DNA of 64,000 bases from Mucilaginibacter saanensis (GCF_014200575.1 NZ_JACHBZ010000005.1:124001-188000), one strand, 5' to 3'. Counted from the first letter of the stretch, positions 8,244-15,796 are shown. Made by a program: numbers and translations. Notes: generated by a model not told the origin, from the sequence alone.

Positions 8244-8708
8244 ATGCGCTTGATTGGTATTCGCGTGAACCCTCACAAGGTTCTGTATTCCATTGTTGAA
8301 GATAATAATGATAGCTATGAAGTTATAAATCAGGAGCTTATCATACCAGTTTCCTTTAATCTACCACAAAAGCTGAAGTATATCCGCAAAACATTTCTGG
8401 ACATTTTAAATGAATATGTCGTATTGCGTGCTGGAATAAAATTAACCGAGTATTCTGGTTATCAAAGTCCTGATGTGAACCGAGTAATGATTGAGGGGGT
8501 AATTTTAGAAATGTTAGCCAGCAGCAAAGTTGAACGGTATTTTGCTGGTACCAAAGTATCTATTGCAGCCAGCTTGGGACTTGCTGCTGATGGAACCATT
8601 ACGCGTATTATAGATGGGCACGAGACATATGCTGGCATTGCTGACTGGCCCACAATCAGTAAGGAACACCGCGAATGTATTATGACCGCATTGGCTACAA
8701 ATACTTAA
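8244..8708 (+). CDS. Uncharacterised operon protein (possible RNase H/RuvC-like fold)
   Basis: The 154-residue product has no signal or membrane segment. Its opening beta-strand (MRLIGIRVNPHKVLYSIVED), a central strand (EYVVLRAGIKLTEY), a helix with VMIEGVILEMLA and a final helix (KEHRECIMTALA) give the order of an RNase H-like fold. The acidic residue expected after the first strand is not evident, so nuclease activity is doubtful. This is a fold guess only. The gene follows the JAB-E1 fusion by 60 bp and ends 2 bp before the likely kinase start, so it belongs to the same transcript. It is the least understood member of the cassette. Confidence 0.55.
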   Translation: MRLIGIRVNPHKVLYSIVEDNNDSYEVINQELIIPVSFNLPQKLKYIRKTFLDILNEYVVLRAGIKLTEYSGYQSPDVNRVMIEGVILEMLASSKVERYFAGTKVSIAASLGLAADGTITRIIDGHETYAGIADWPTISKEHRECIMTALATNT

Positions 8709-8710
8709 AC

Positions 8711-9772
8711 ATGCTCGACTATACCAACACCAGCCTGCACTTTAAAAAATTGATGGACATTACGGAACAGGGTAAAAATTCTGAAGTTTTTCGTGCACAT
8801 GATTATCAATTGGACGCTGTTATAGTCGTCAAAAAAATCAAGAAGTCAGATTTAAACGGCCCGGAGCATTTTTTCAAAGAAGCCAAGATGCTCTATGCAT
8901 CCTCTCATGACAATATTGTGCCGATACAATATGCTTGTCAGGATGAAGATCATATTTACATCAGCATGCCGGATTATGAGCGTGGCTCATTGAATAAGCT
9001 TATTTCCGAACGTTTTTTGACCCCTCGCGAAATCATACGTTACGGCATTGACTTCTTAAGTGGCTTGCACCATATCCATGCCAAAGGTTTAATTCACTGT
9101 GATGTTAAAGCAAATAATATTCTGATATCAGCATCGGATGACGCAACTTTAACAGACTTTGGGTTGGCAAAATATTTGAATTTACACGGTTTCGCTGTAG
9201 CAGATGAATTTTATTATCTCACCCAGGCTCCTGAAAATTTTCAGGCTGAAGAGGTTACCCATCAAACTGATATTTATCAAGCTGGACTTACGCTTTACAG
9301 CATGTGTAATGGTAACGAGGAGTTGAAAAGACAATTGAAGCCGTTTCTTATTGGTGGATTGTTTAACGAGGACTTATTCAAAAAAGCCGTATTAAAAGGG
9401 AAATTTCCAGAACGCACGCAATATCCACCCCACATTCCACAAAAGCTAAAAAACTACATTCGTAAAGCTTTAGAGCCCGACCCTTCTAAACGTTACGAAT
9501 CTGTATTAGACCTGCTTAATGATCTTGCTGGAATAGATATTCCCTACGACTGGCAATTTTTACCCGAAAAGGACCGTTATAAATGGAGTTGCGAAAATGA
9601 CGGAAAAACTTATGTTACAGAAGTCACATTTATAGATGATAAACACGCTGGCATTTCAGTCACTAAAACATTAAATAAAACGCAACAGATTAACGCATAT
9701 TTCCGTAAAAAAGTAACGCATGATGAGGCGTTTACGCTTGCTAAGCAAGCGCTTAATAATAAGGATTTATAA
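8711..9772 (+). CDS. Eukaryotic-type Ser/Thr protein kinase
   Basis: From ATG 8711 (2 bp after the previous stop; an earlier start at 8675 would overlap that gene), the 353-residue product shows a complete kinase core: the lysine in VIVVKKIKK (K41), helix-C Glu in FFKEAKML (E57), catalytic loop HCDVKANNIL (D131), DFG (149-151) and an APE segment (173-175). The HRD arginine is replaced by Cys, which often means no activation-loop phosphorylation requirement. Residues beyond about 270 form a small C-terminal domain with beta-strands (YKWSCENDGKTYVTEVTFID). No membrane anchor is present. It is in the ubiquitin-like operon, suggesting signalling or effector control by phosphorylation. Confidence 0.87.
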   Translation: MLDYTNTSLHFKKLMDITEQGKNSEVFRAHDYQLDAVIVVKKIKKSDLNGPEHFFKEAKMLYASSHDNIVPIQYACQDEDHIYISMPDYERGSLNKLISERFLTPREIIRYGIDFLSGLHHIHAKGLIHCDVKANNILISASDDATLTDFGLAKYLNLHGFAVADEFYYLTQAPENFQAEEVTHQTDIYQAGLTLYSMCNGNEELKRQLKPFLIGGLFNEDLFKKAVLKGKFPERTQYPPHIPQKLKNYIRKALEPDPSKRYESVLDLLNDLAGIDIPYDWQFLPEKDRYKWSCENDGKTYVTEVTFIDDKHAGISVTKTLNKTQQINAYFRKKVTHDEAFTLAKQALNNKDL

Positions 9773-9780
9773 TCTGAACT

Positions 9781-9954
9781 ATGAAGCATCAGCCGAATAA
9801 ATCAAATAATCTATTTGCTAGAAACACTTCCGAAGGCAGGGTGAGCGGACAGGCTTATAGTTATTATCTTAAAAGATCTCATGAAGCAGGTTTCGACCAA
9901 AAGTTTGAACGAACGCCTCCAAAAAACGGCTATATTAAATTGAAAAAGAAGTAA
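9781..9954 (+). CDS. Small basic protein (57 aa) at operon end
   Basis: An ATG 8 bp after the kinase stop opens a 57-residue frame (MKHQPNKSNNLFARNTSEGR ... GYIKLKKK). It is rich in Lys, Asn, Ser and Tyr with a very basic tail. I recognise no family. Its spacing and strand fit the operon, and it stops 3 bp before the convergent membrane-protein gene ends, so it is bounded neatly on both sides. It could be a substrate, adaptor or nucleic-acid binder; that is not decidable here. Confidence 0.55.
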   Translation: MKHQPNKSNNLFARNTSEGRVSGQAYSYYLKRSHEAGFDQKFERTPPKNGYIKLKKK

Positions 9955-9957
9955 TGG

Positions 9958-10821
9958 TTAGCCTACGGGTACCAACGTAGTGGTAACATTCCCTGCAGCA
10001 TCCGTTACTGTCTGGACATCGATGTAGGTTACATTTACATTCGAAATTTTGCTACCCGGAATTGTAAAATATTTCCCTGGAATTACAATCATGTCACCGC
10101 TATCATTGTCATAGGATGTGATTTTTATACCGCTCCCGGCTACTTCGGTTACTTGGCTATTTTTTCTTAAATCTCTTCTTCTTGCTGCACTAATTGTGAT
10201 ATAAGTCAATTCGTTTTTATCGGGGCTAATATCAAATTTTTCGAGAATGCCCGAATAGATCACCGTAGCCTCCTTGGTTTCTGAAACTACATCTACGAGC
10301 ACGAGATCTACATTTTTACGTTTGTCCGTATCAAGCAACAGGCCTGTAAATAAACGTAAATACATATTTTCTCCAACCAACCACAAATTCAATGAAGGAA
10401 TCCAAATAAAACATTGGGTGACCAAAAGACCCAATAAAAAACCAGCTAACGTTTCCCACAAAACATATTTCAAGAATGAGGTTAGTTCCACGTTAAATAC
10501 TGCATTATTCTGTATGACGTCTTTTTGACTGGAAAAAATATTAAGTAATAACTGGAAATCGATTTCATAACCAAACCGGTCTATTAAGCAAACTGAAAGC
10601 AGATGCTGCATTAATGGTATGATGGAGAAAAAAAACAGCGTTTCAGAGAAATTAAGCTTAGAAAGAAGATTGATAAAGTTTCTACGTGCAAGTTCTCCAG
10701 GGAATGAGGAAGAAGCTTTGTCTCCTTTATTGGAATATCTTCGACAAACAACTCCAATCCGAAAAAAAAAAGCAGGAAGCAATAGCAAAAGGATAATAAG
10801 TGCTCCTAAGGCTATATTCAT
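9958..10821 (-). CDS. Membrane protein with cytoplasmic beta-rich tail
   Basis: Three hydrophobic segments are visible, at about residues 4-22, 58-78 and 113-136, followed by a soluble tail of 150 residues rich in beta-strands (VDLVLVDVVSETKEATVIYS, then YITISAARRRDL). The organisation resembles uncharacterised bacterial membrane proteins found in accessory regions; I assign no function. The gene converges on the ubiquitin-like operon and lies 15 bp downstream of a 59-residue gene on the same strand. Two copies of the repressor operator precede that pair. A membrane effector controlled with the conjugation cassette is a reasonable inference. Confidence 0.72.
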   Translation of the reverse strand: MNIALGALIILLLLLPAFFFRIGVVCRRYSNKGDKASSSFPGELARRNFINLLSKLNFSETLFFFSIIPLMQHLLSVCLIDRFGYEIDFQLLLNIFSSQKDVIQNNAVFNVELTSFLKYVLWETLAGFLLGLLVTQCFIWIPSLNLWLVGENMYLRLFTGLLLDTDKRKNVDLVLVDVVSETKEATVIYSGILEKFDISPDKNELTYITISAARRRDLRKNSQVTEVAGSGIKITSYDNDSGDMIVIPGKYFTIPGSKISNVNVTYIDVQTVTDAAGNVTTTLVPVG

Positions 10822-10836
10822 TACAATAAAAAAAAA

Positions 10837-11016
10837 TTAACGTTTACCAGTTTCTGATACAGAATGGTCTTGAGCGGACGGAGTAGCAGAACCCTTAGCA
10901 TGGTGTGGATCAGATACAACATACCCCATTTGCTCATAAAAATCATTCAGCAAATCGTTCGATTTCTTAGTGTCCTCGACAATCTGATAGCCCTCAAAAG
11001 TCATTATTGGTTCCAT
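10837..11016 (-). CDS. Small acidic/polar protein (59 aa) before membrane gene
   Basis: An ATG at 11,016 opens a 59-codon frame: MEPIMTFEGYQIVEDTKKSN then DLLNDFYEQMGYVVSDPHHA, ending in a polar tail. It has no recognised family. A -7 box (CAAATATA on the plus strand, 11,035-11,042) lies 18 bp upstream and the downstream membrane gene starts 15 bp later, so the two form a short operon. It was too short for routine gene calling, but the promoter, operators and spacing support it. Confidence 0.6.
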   Translation of the reverse strand: MEPIMTFEGYQIVEDTKKSNDLLNDFYEQMGYVVSDPHHAKGSATPSAQDHSVSETGKR

Positions 11017-11034
11017 GTCGCTTCAATTAATAAT

Positions 11035-11100
11035 CAAATATAATAAGATTTGCTAAATATACCAAGCAAAAATCTAAACTTTTGTTTGATAAATTTAGCA
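11035..11100 (-). promoter_or_regulatory. Promoter with two more TGCT-N10-AGCA operators
   Basis: Operators at 11,051-11,068 (TGCTAAATATACCAAGCA) and 11,083-11,100 (TGTTTGATAAATTTAGCA) are 32 bp apart and match the four sites at 5687-5799. On the minus strand TATATTTG (11,042-11,035) fits the -7 box, and TTG (11,065-11,063) fits the -33, which is buried in the first operator. The minus-strand small gene and membrane gene should therefore respond to the same XRE repressor as the ubiquitin-like operon. Confidence 0.72.
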
Positions 11101-11157
11101 TTTGACAACCAAATCACAATCATGTTTAAAATGTATTGTAATAATATGAAAAATAAA

Positions 11158-11189
11158 TTTGGAATGGTAAGATTTTCTTACCATATTTG
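11158..11189 (+). promoter_or_regulatory. Promoter and palindromic operator of the second cluster
   Basis: TTTG at 11,158-11,161 and CATATTTG at 11,182-11,189 (one mismatch to TAnnTTTG) are 20 bp apart. Between them is a perfect 9-bp inverted repeat, ATGGTAAGA-TTT-TCTTACCAT (11,164-11,184). This operator differs from the TGCT-N10-AGCA type, so the second XRE protein, encoded just downstream, is the natural candidate to bind it. Confidence 0.5.
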
Positions 11190-11206
11190 ATGGAAATTAT
11201 ATCATC

Positions 11207-11488
11207 ATGATAGCAGCAAGTTATGATTCTGTAGAAAAAGAAATTGTTAATTCAATTGATGAGGTTAAGAATGTCTTTAGGTTAAAGGCAGCCTTTGATG
11301 CGGATTCTTGTCCCGGTACCATGCTAACGAGTCAAGTGTTAGTTACGGTGATTGCAAGAATTGCAAAAAAACTTGGAGTAATACTCCCAAATGGGTGTTA
11401 TATCTTTTATGACAAGAAAACCAAAAGACAACTTTCGATTAAAGAAGGAACCGAAAAATTCATAAAGGAAGCACAAAATGGAAAATAA
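11207..11488 (+). CDS. Small protein, weak acyl-carrier-like resemblance
   Basis: The 93-residue product is mostly helical. The segment MLTSQVLVTVIARIAKKLGV (about 39-58) followed by a turn with ILPNG has the rhythm of acyl carrier protein helix II, where a Ser in DSL carries phosphopantetheine; here Ser41 would be in that place, but the Asp is Thr. This is a loose similarity and may be chance. A holo-ACP-synthase-like gene at the other end of the cluster makes the idea worth testing. The gene overlaps the XRE gene by 11 bp and is first in its operon. Confidence 0.5.
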   Translation: MIAASYDSVEKEIVNSIDEVKNVFRLKAAFDADSCPGTMLTSQVLVTVIARIAKKLGVILPNGCYIFYDKKTKRQLSIKEGTEKFIKEAQNGK

Positions 11489-11819
11489 TAATAATTTATC
11501 CGATCGCGAGAAGATTGCCGGCCGATTAAAAGAGGCCAGGTTGTTGTCTGGTTTATCACAGGCTCAGGCGGCAGATAAACTTGGACTCCTTAGACCTGCT
11601 ATTACGGAAATCGAGGCTGGGAAGAGAAAAGTAAGCGCTGAAGAGATAATTCAATTCGCTGAGATATACAAGGTAGACACTTCGTGGCTTTTACTTCGAG
11701 AAGAAGAGGACGATTCTTATATGAATCAGCAGATAAAGGTCGCGGCACGCGAACTCGGAAAGATGAAACCGGAAGACATGAAAAAGCTATTACACGTTTT
11801 AAAAATCCTTCCGAAATAA
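11478..11819 (+). CDS. XRE-family HTH regulator (second)
   Basis: A canonical HTH occupies about residues 13-68: IAGRLKEARLLSGLSQAQAA, then DKLGLLRPAITEIEAGKRKV. The C-terminal 40 residues are helical. It overlaps the preceding small gene by 11 bp and ends 4 bp before an ImmA-type gene, so the three are coupled. By analogy with known XRE/ImmA switches it probably represses this operon through the palindrome at 11,164-11,184. It is unlike the repressor at 5294-5647 in sequence. Confidence 0.87.
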   Translation: MENNNNLSDREKIAGRLKEARLLSGLSQAQAADKLGLLRPAITEIEAGKRKVSAEEIIQFAEIYKVDTSWLLLREEEDDSYMNQQIKVAARELGKMKPEDMKKLLHVLKILPK

Positions 11820-11823
11820 ATTG

Positions 11824-12693
11824 ATGAACGCAATCTATGAAAAGGCCATTCTCGCAGCAGATGAGGTGCGGATGCAAATAGGAGCTAGTATCTATGAGCC
11901 AGTAAACATATTTGATATATGCGACGAATTGGGCTTAAATGTTTTATTCGTTGACATAAGTATGGAAGGACTGTACGTGAAACAGGAAGGCGGCTCCAAG
12001 AATGCTATTCTCATATCTTGCCAACGGCCCTTTCCACGGAGAGTTTTTACCTGCGCCCACGAATTGGGCCATCATAGCTTTTCACATGGCTTAAAAATAG
12101 ATATTTTAGAAAAAAGTCCGGATCCAACAGAAAAACGCGATATAGACGAATACCTGGTAGACTTATTTGCCGGGAGTCTTTTAATGCCAATAGCCGGTTT
12201 ACAAGCCGAAGCAGCTATTAGGAATTTGTCATGGAGGAGAATAACACCGCTGAGTTTATATAAATTATGTTCTGTGTTTGGCACGGGTTATACAACTTTG
12301 ATTACGCATGCGCGCGCTAATAATCTGATAGATGATGTGACTGCTGCGTCGTTGGACAAGTATGGCCCAGCAAAAATTCTTAGCGACATCTTTGGCTCGG
12401 ATACAAAAAAAGCCTATTTTAAAATCATTGATGAACACGCTCAGTTAAAGGTCATAGATTTAGAGGTTGGCAATTACCTCGTGCTACCGCAGCATATTGA
12501 GATAGAAGGCGATCATTTACAAAAATTTAAAAATACGGCTGTAGGCGTGGGTTATACCGCAGTCAAGCCAGGAATAGTTAGAGCGGCATCACGTGATGGG
12601 AATTTTGCTACCTTTATTCGTATCCAACGTTACCGGTATGCTGGCTTAGCGAAATACCGACATTTAGAAACCCCTGTAGAAGAAATTTCATGA
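11824..12693 (+). CDS. ImmA/IrrE-family metallopeptidase (second)
   Basis: CAHELGHHSFSHG (about residues 78-90) holds the HExxH zinc site, and YLVDLFAGSLLMP about 30 residues on provides the Asp/Glu-containing third-ligand helix. The order, an N-terminal ImmA domain then a long C-terminal region ending in a basic RIQRYRYAGLAKYRHL, differs from the first ImmA protein. ATG 11,824 is preferred over an in-frame TTG at 11,821. The final 4 bp overlap the thymidylate-synthase-like gene (ATGA), so protease and enzymes are on one transcript. It is expected to relieve repression by the XRE protein upstream. Confidence 0.87.
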   Translation: MNAIYEKAILAADEVRMQIGASIYEPVNIFDICDELGLNVLFVDISMEGLYVKQEGGSKNAILISCQRPFPRRVFTCAHELGHHSFSHGLKIDILEKSPDPTEKRDIDEYLVDLFAGSLLMPIAGLQAEAAIRNLSWRRITPLSLYKLCSVFGTGYTTLITHARANNLIDDVTAASLDKYGPAKILSDIFGSDTKKAYFKIIDEHAQLKVIDLEVGNYLVLPQHIEIEGDHLQKFKNTAVGVGYTAVKPGIVRAASRDGNFATFIRIQRYRYAGLAKYRHLETPVEEIS

Positions 12694-13436
12694 GAAACGT
12701 ACCCGTATTAATTGAGGATGATAACATATCTTCGGCTTGGTGTAAAGTTGTTGGATACATTTTAAACCATCCCGGCAAAGAGATCACACCTTTAATCTTG
12801 TCCTTAACCGGGTTTGATGAGAAAGAGGCGGTAAGGGACGCCCTTGATGCCGACTTAGCCAAACGTGAAGAATTTTCCATCACGACAGTATCTGAAACCA
12901 TTTTTCCGGAGTCCGTTTATATTTTATGCGGAGAGGACCGGGAAGCCCTGTACAATCAGTACATGGAGAATTTACCAAGATTGAAAGCGATTGACAAGCG
13001 AAATAAGCGTGGTATTTACTTTGAGCGCCTAATAGCATTTGAAAACCCGCGAAAACCTGCCATGCCGGTAAACCAACTCGATGTTATTATTAACGGTCTT
13101 AAAAATGAAAAGGGGAAACGTCGTTCCGCCCTTCAGGCCTCCCTGTTTGACCCAGGGGTTGATCATATGAATTCACCTTACCTCGGCTTTCCTTGTTTAC
13201 AACAGATCTCCTGTTATAAATCTGAGAATGGTGGTTTGATATTGAATGCCTTTTATGCTGTGCAACTATTGCATCGCAAAGCTTATGGTAACTGGTTGGG
13301 GCTTACCAACTTAGGTAAGTTTATCGCGAAAGAAGCAGGAATTGCTTTTGAGCGTTTCAATTGCTACGTAGGTGTAGAACAATTAGATGGCCTCACCAAA
13401 GCGGACGCAAAACGATTTATTGCATTGGATGTATAG
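12690..13436 (+). CDS. Thymidylate-synthase-like (nucleotide hydroxymethylase-type) protein
   Basis: The product follows the thymidylate synthase fold family: phosphate-binding RRSALQASLFDP (144-155), an active-site-like GFPCLQ (166-171) with Cys169, and NAFYAVQLLHRKAYGNWLGL (186-205) corresponding to the nucleotide-binding helix. It is shorter than ThyA, and these motifs are those of divergent members found with DNA-base modification genes, where a dUMP or dCMP hydroxymethylation is the model reaction. It is not the housekeeping enzyme. It lies between an ImmA gene (4-bp overlap) and the hydroxymethyl-dU kinase homologue, and these two neighbours support a base-modification role. Confidence 0.75.
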   Translation: MRNVPVLIEDDNISSAWCKVVGYILNHPGKEITPLILSLTGFDEKEAVRDALDADLAKREEFSITTVSETIFPESVYILCGEDREALYNQYMENLPRLKAIDKRNKRGIYFERLIAFENPRKPAMPVNQLDVIINGLKNEKGKRRSALQASLFDPGVDHMNSPYLGFPCLQQISCYKSENGGLILNAFYAVQLLHRKAYGNWLGLTNLGKFIAKEAGIAFERFNCYVGVEQLDGLTKADAKRFIALDV

Positions 13437-13471
13437 TTTCGGTCTAATAAAATCTAATTTTGACCACTCAT

Positions 13472-14518
13472 ATGAAACCAAGTTTAGCTATAGAAAATAA
13501 TATTTTGCCTGACAAATTAGATATCATTCATCAACACCTATTACCTGCCAAAATCACGAAAGTTTTTGATACTTACTGGCGATTTGCTGTTTTACGTCAG
13601 GAAGCTTTCTTTAACCGGGTTAATGAACACGAACAACCCTGGTCTGAAGATCCGATTTTAAAACATTATAAGTTTACCAATGCATATCGTGCGGCTGACC
13701 GGGTTAGCCAGTACCTGATCAAAAATGTGATCTACGCTGCAGATCTTCCTAATACGCCGGAAGAGGTTTTTTTCAGGATAATGTTATTCAAACTTTTTAA
13801 TAAGATTGAAACCTGGGAACTGCTTAATGCAGAATTTGGTGAAATGGTCTTAGCCAATTATAATTTTAAAAAGTTTGATGAATTACTTAAGCAAACTATG
13901 GCAAGTGGCGAAACGATTTACTCCGCGGCCTATATCATGCCATCAGGTAAATCATTCTTTGGAATGGCTAAAAAACACAGCAATCATTTGAAATTGATTG
14001 AATTAATGTTGAAAAAGGAAACCCATAAGCAACTGATGGATGCCAAGACCATGGAGAGAGCATTTGAGATTATCAAAAGTTTCCCGGGACTCGGCGATTT
14101 CTTAGCCTATCAATTATTAATTGATATCAATTATTCTACCATAACGAACTTTTCAGAATCTGAGTTCGTGGTAGCCGGTCCAGGTGCGAAAGGCGGCATA
14201 AGCAAATGCTTTTCAGATACCGGAGGGTTGAGCGCTGTTGAGATTATAAAACTGATGACTGACCGGCAAGAACGCGAATTTGAACGCCTTGGTTTGGTTT
14301 TTCCAACTCTTTGGAGCCGTCCTCTTCAACTTATTGATTGTCAAAACTTGTTTTGCGAAGTTGATAAGTACTCCAGGGTAAAACATCCGGATATTAAAGG
14401 TAGCAGCGACCGTACCAGGATTAAACAAATCTTTAAACCGACTTACGAACCGATTGATTATTGGTTTCCTCCCAAATGGGGTATCAACCAAAATATTAAC
14501 AATACCGTAAATTTGTAA
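13472..14518 (+). CDS. 5-hmdU DNA kinase helical-domain / aGPT-pyrophosphorylase homologue
   Basis: The sequence matches a family first seen in phages with hypermodified thymine (alpha-glutamyl/putrescinyl-thymine pyrophosphorylase; 5-hydroxymethyl-deoxyuridine DNA kinase helical domain). Family-typical segments are YWRFAVLRQEAFFNR, PILKHYKFTNAYRAADRVSQ followed by YLIKNVIY, KLFNKIETWELL, YSAAYIMPSG, EFVVAGPGAKGGI and RPLQLIDCQNLFCEVDKYSR. At 348 residues from ATG 13,472 it covers the whole helical domain but no separate P-loop kinase domain is evident. A TTG 12 bp earlier is a less likely start. Known phage members act on hmdU in DNA; the bacterial substrate is unknown. Confidence 0.8.
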   Translation: MKPSLAIENNILPDKLDIIHQHLLPAKITKVFDTYWRFAVLRQEAFFNRVNEHEQPWSEDPILKHYKFTNAYRAADRVSQYLIKNVIYAADLPNTPEEVFFRIMLFKLFNKIETWELLNAEFGEMVLANYNFKKFDELLKQTMASGETIYSAAYIMPSGKSFFGMAKKHSNHLKLIELMLKKETHKQLMDAKTMERAFEIIKSFPGLGDFLAYQLLIDINYSTITNFSESEFVVAGPGAKGGISKCFSDTGGLSAVEIIKLMTDRQEREFERLGLVFPTLWSRPLQLIDCQNLFCEVDKYSRVKHPDIKGSSDRTRIKQIFKPTYEPIDYWFPPKWGINQNINNTVNL

Positions 14519-14521
14519 TAT

Positions 14522-15412
14522 ATGGAATTGAATGAATATCAAAAAAAAGCATTAGAGACCGATCTCAACCCTAACACCCGTGAAGGTTTAATGATCAGTT
14601 TACTGGGTGTAGCAGGTGAAGCAGGTGAGTTGCTTAGTATTTATAAAAAACATCTTCGGGATGGAGATTCCTATACCGCATTCAATAAAGCTGTCGTGGA
14701 GGAGCTCGGTGATGTGCTTTGGTATCTTACCAATATTGCCTCAAAATTCGGCATATCACTCGAAGATATTGCCAATAGCAATCTTTCGAAAACTCGCAAA
14801 AGATGGGTAGGAGAGCCAAAAGAACTTCAAGGATTGATCAGTTTTGATGAACAATTGCCCCTGAGCCAACAGTGGCCAAGTAAACTTGATTTCTCTATAC
14901 GCGAGAAGTCTGGCGGACCGTTCGCTGCCGTTGTTACCTATCACAATGAAATACCTGTAGGGGACCCTTTAACTGATAACTCTTATACGGATGACGGATA
15001 CCGCTATCATGATGTATTTCACATGTCCTACCTCGCTGTTTTGGGGTGGTCTCCTGTGTTGAGAAAAAACCTCAGTAGAAAGAGAAAAAGCAATCAAAAA
15101 ATAGATGAAGTGGAGGACGGGGGAAGAGCTGCGGTCATTGAAGAAGGCATAGCGGCATTAATCTATGGGGTTGCTCGCGACCACAATTGGTTTGAAAAAA
15201 TCAACCATGTAGATGGTGACCTGTTAAAAACCATAAAGAAAATGACAGCACATCTGGAAGTAAACGATCGGACGGAAAAACAATGGGAACAAGCTATATT
15301 ACAAGGATTTAAAGTATGGCGCAAATTTCAGCACTTTAAAGAGGGAACAGTTATCATTGATATGGACAAATCAACTTTGAGTTTTGAACCCTTCGGCAAC
15401 GACAAAAGCTAA
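14522..15412 (+). CDS. MazG-like nucleotide pyrophosphohydrolase, extended
   Basis: Residues 8-100 are a MazG-type NTP pyrophosphohydrolase: GVAGEAGELLSIYKK and VVEELGDVLWYLTNIASKFG supply the E-x2-E and E-x2-D metal-binding helices. Residues 140-285 form a second all-alpha unit (DDGYRYHDVFHMSYLAVLGW; AAVIEEGIAALIYGVARDHN) that again has paired acidic helices and may be a second, diverged MazG module. Such enzymes hydrolyse dNTPs to dNMPs, which in modification systems removes a canonical nucleotide from the pool. The start is 3 bp after the previous stop, so it is operonic with the thymidylate-synthase-like and hmdU-kinase-like genes. Confidence 0.85.
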   Translation: MELNEYQKKALETDLNPNTREGLMISLLGVAGEAGELLSIYKKHLRDGDSYTAFNKAVVEELGDVLWYLTNIASKFGISLEDIANSNLSKTRKRWVGEPKELQGLISFDEQLPLSQQWPSKLDFSIREKSGGPFAAVVTYHNEIPVGDPLTDNSYTDDGYRYHDVFHMSYLAVLGWSPVLRKNLSRKRKSNQKIDEVEDGGRAAVIEEGIAALIYGVARDHNWFEKINHVDGDLLKTIKKMTAHLEVNDRTEKQWEQAILQGFKVWRKFQHFKEGTVIIDMDKSTLSFEPFGNDKS

Positions 15413-15761
15413 CGAATTTGCCGGCGCGTGTGTAATGGATACGAACCAGGATTCTATACCCAAGGAATGGGCCACTTTTTGTATTTCGCCAGATAGTCGA
15501 ATTTCAGGTTTATTGCTATCGCTATCTAGTATCTCAATATGGGTAAGCGCGAGGCCATCTTCCATTCCGCATCCAAGACATTTTAATACCGCTTCTTTGG
15601 CTGCATACCTGCCTGCTAGATAACGCACGTTTTTTTTTTAATTTGTAAACGCCTAATTCCCTATCTGAAAAAATTCTTTCCAGGACATCAACGTCCGTTT
15701 CCCATTTAAGTTTTTTCGTAACTGCATGACTTACAAAGTCGCAGCCTATTCCTATTATCAT
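15371..15761 (-). pseudogene. Holo-ACP synthase-like phosphopantetheinyl transferase, frameshifted
   Basis: Two overlapping minus-strand frames make one AcpS-like protein. From 15,761 the first reads MIIGIGCDFVSHAVTKKLKW ... RIFSDRELGVYKLKKK, with the GIGxD and FSDRE motifs. After the shift the second reads VRYLAGRYAAKEAVLKCLGC ... SITHAPANSLAFVVAEGF, with AAKEA and the SITH strand. The break is in a run of ten A (15,639-15,630); one more A would restore KLKKKNVRYLAGRYAAKEA. It may be a sequencing error, a recent mutation or a phase-variable tract. Motifs are otherwise intact. It overlaps the MazG-like gene tail by 42 bp, convergently. Confidence 0.75.
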
Positions 15762-15796
15762 ATTGCGAGCGGGGTTGTTATAATAAAAATAAGGTT

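Noticed and set aside
12690..13436. Housekeeping ThyA
   Set aside because: The protein is shorter and lacks the classical ThyA order of motifs; it sits in a modification-type operon.
15371..15761. Housekeeping AcpS
   Set aside because: The sequence is divergent from typical AcpS and it is in the accessory island; the essential copy is expected elsewhere.
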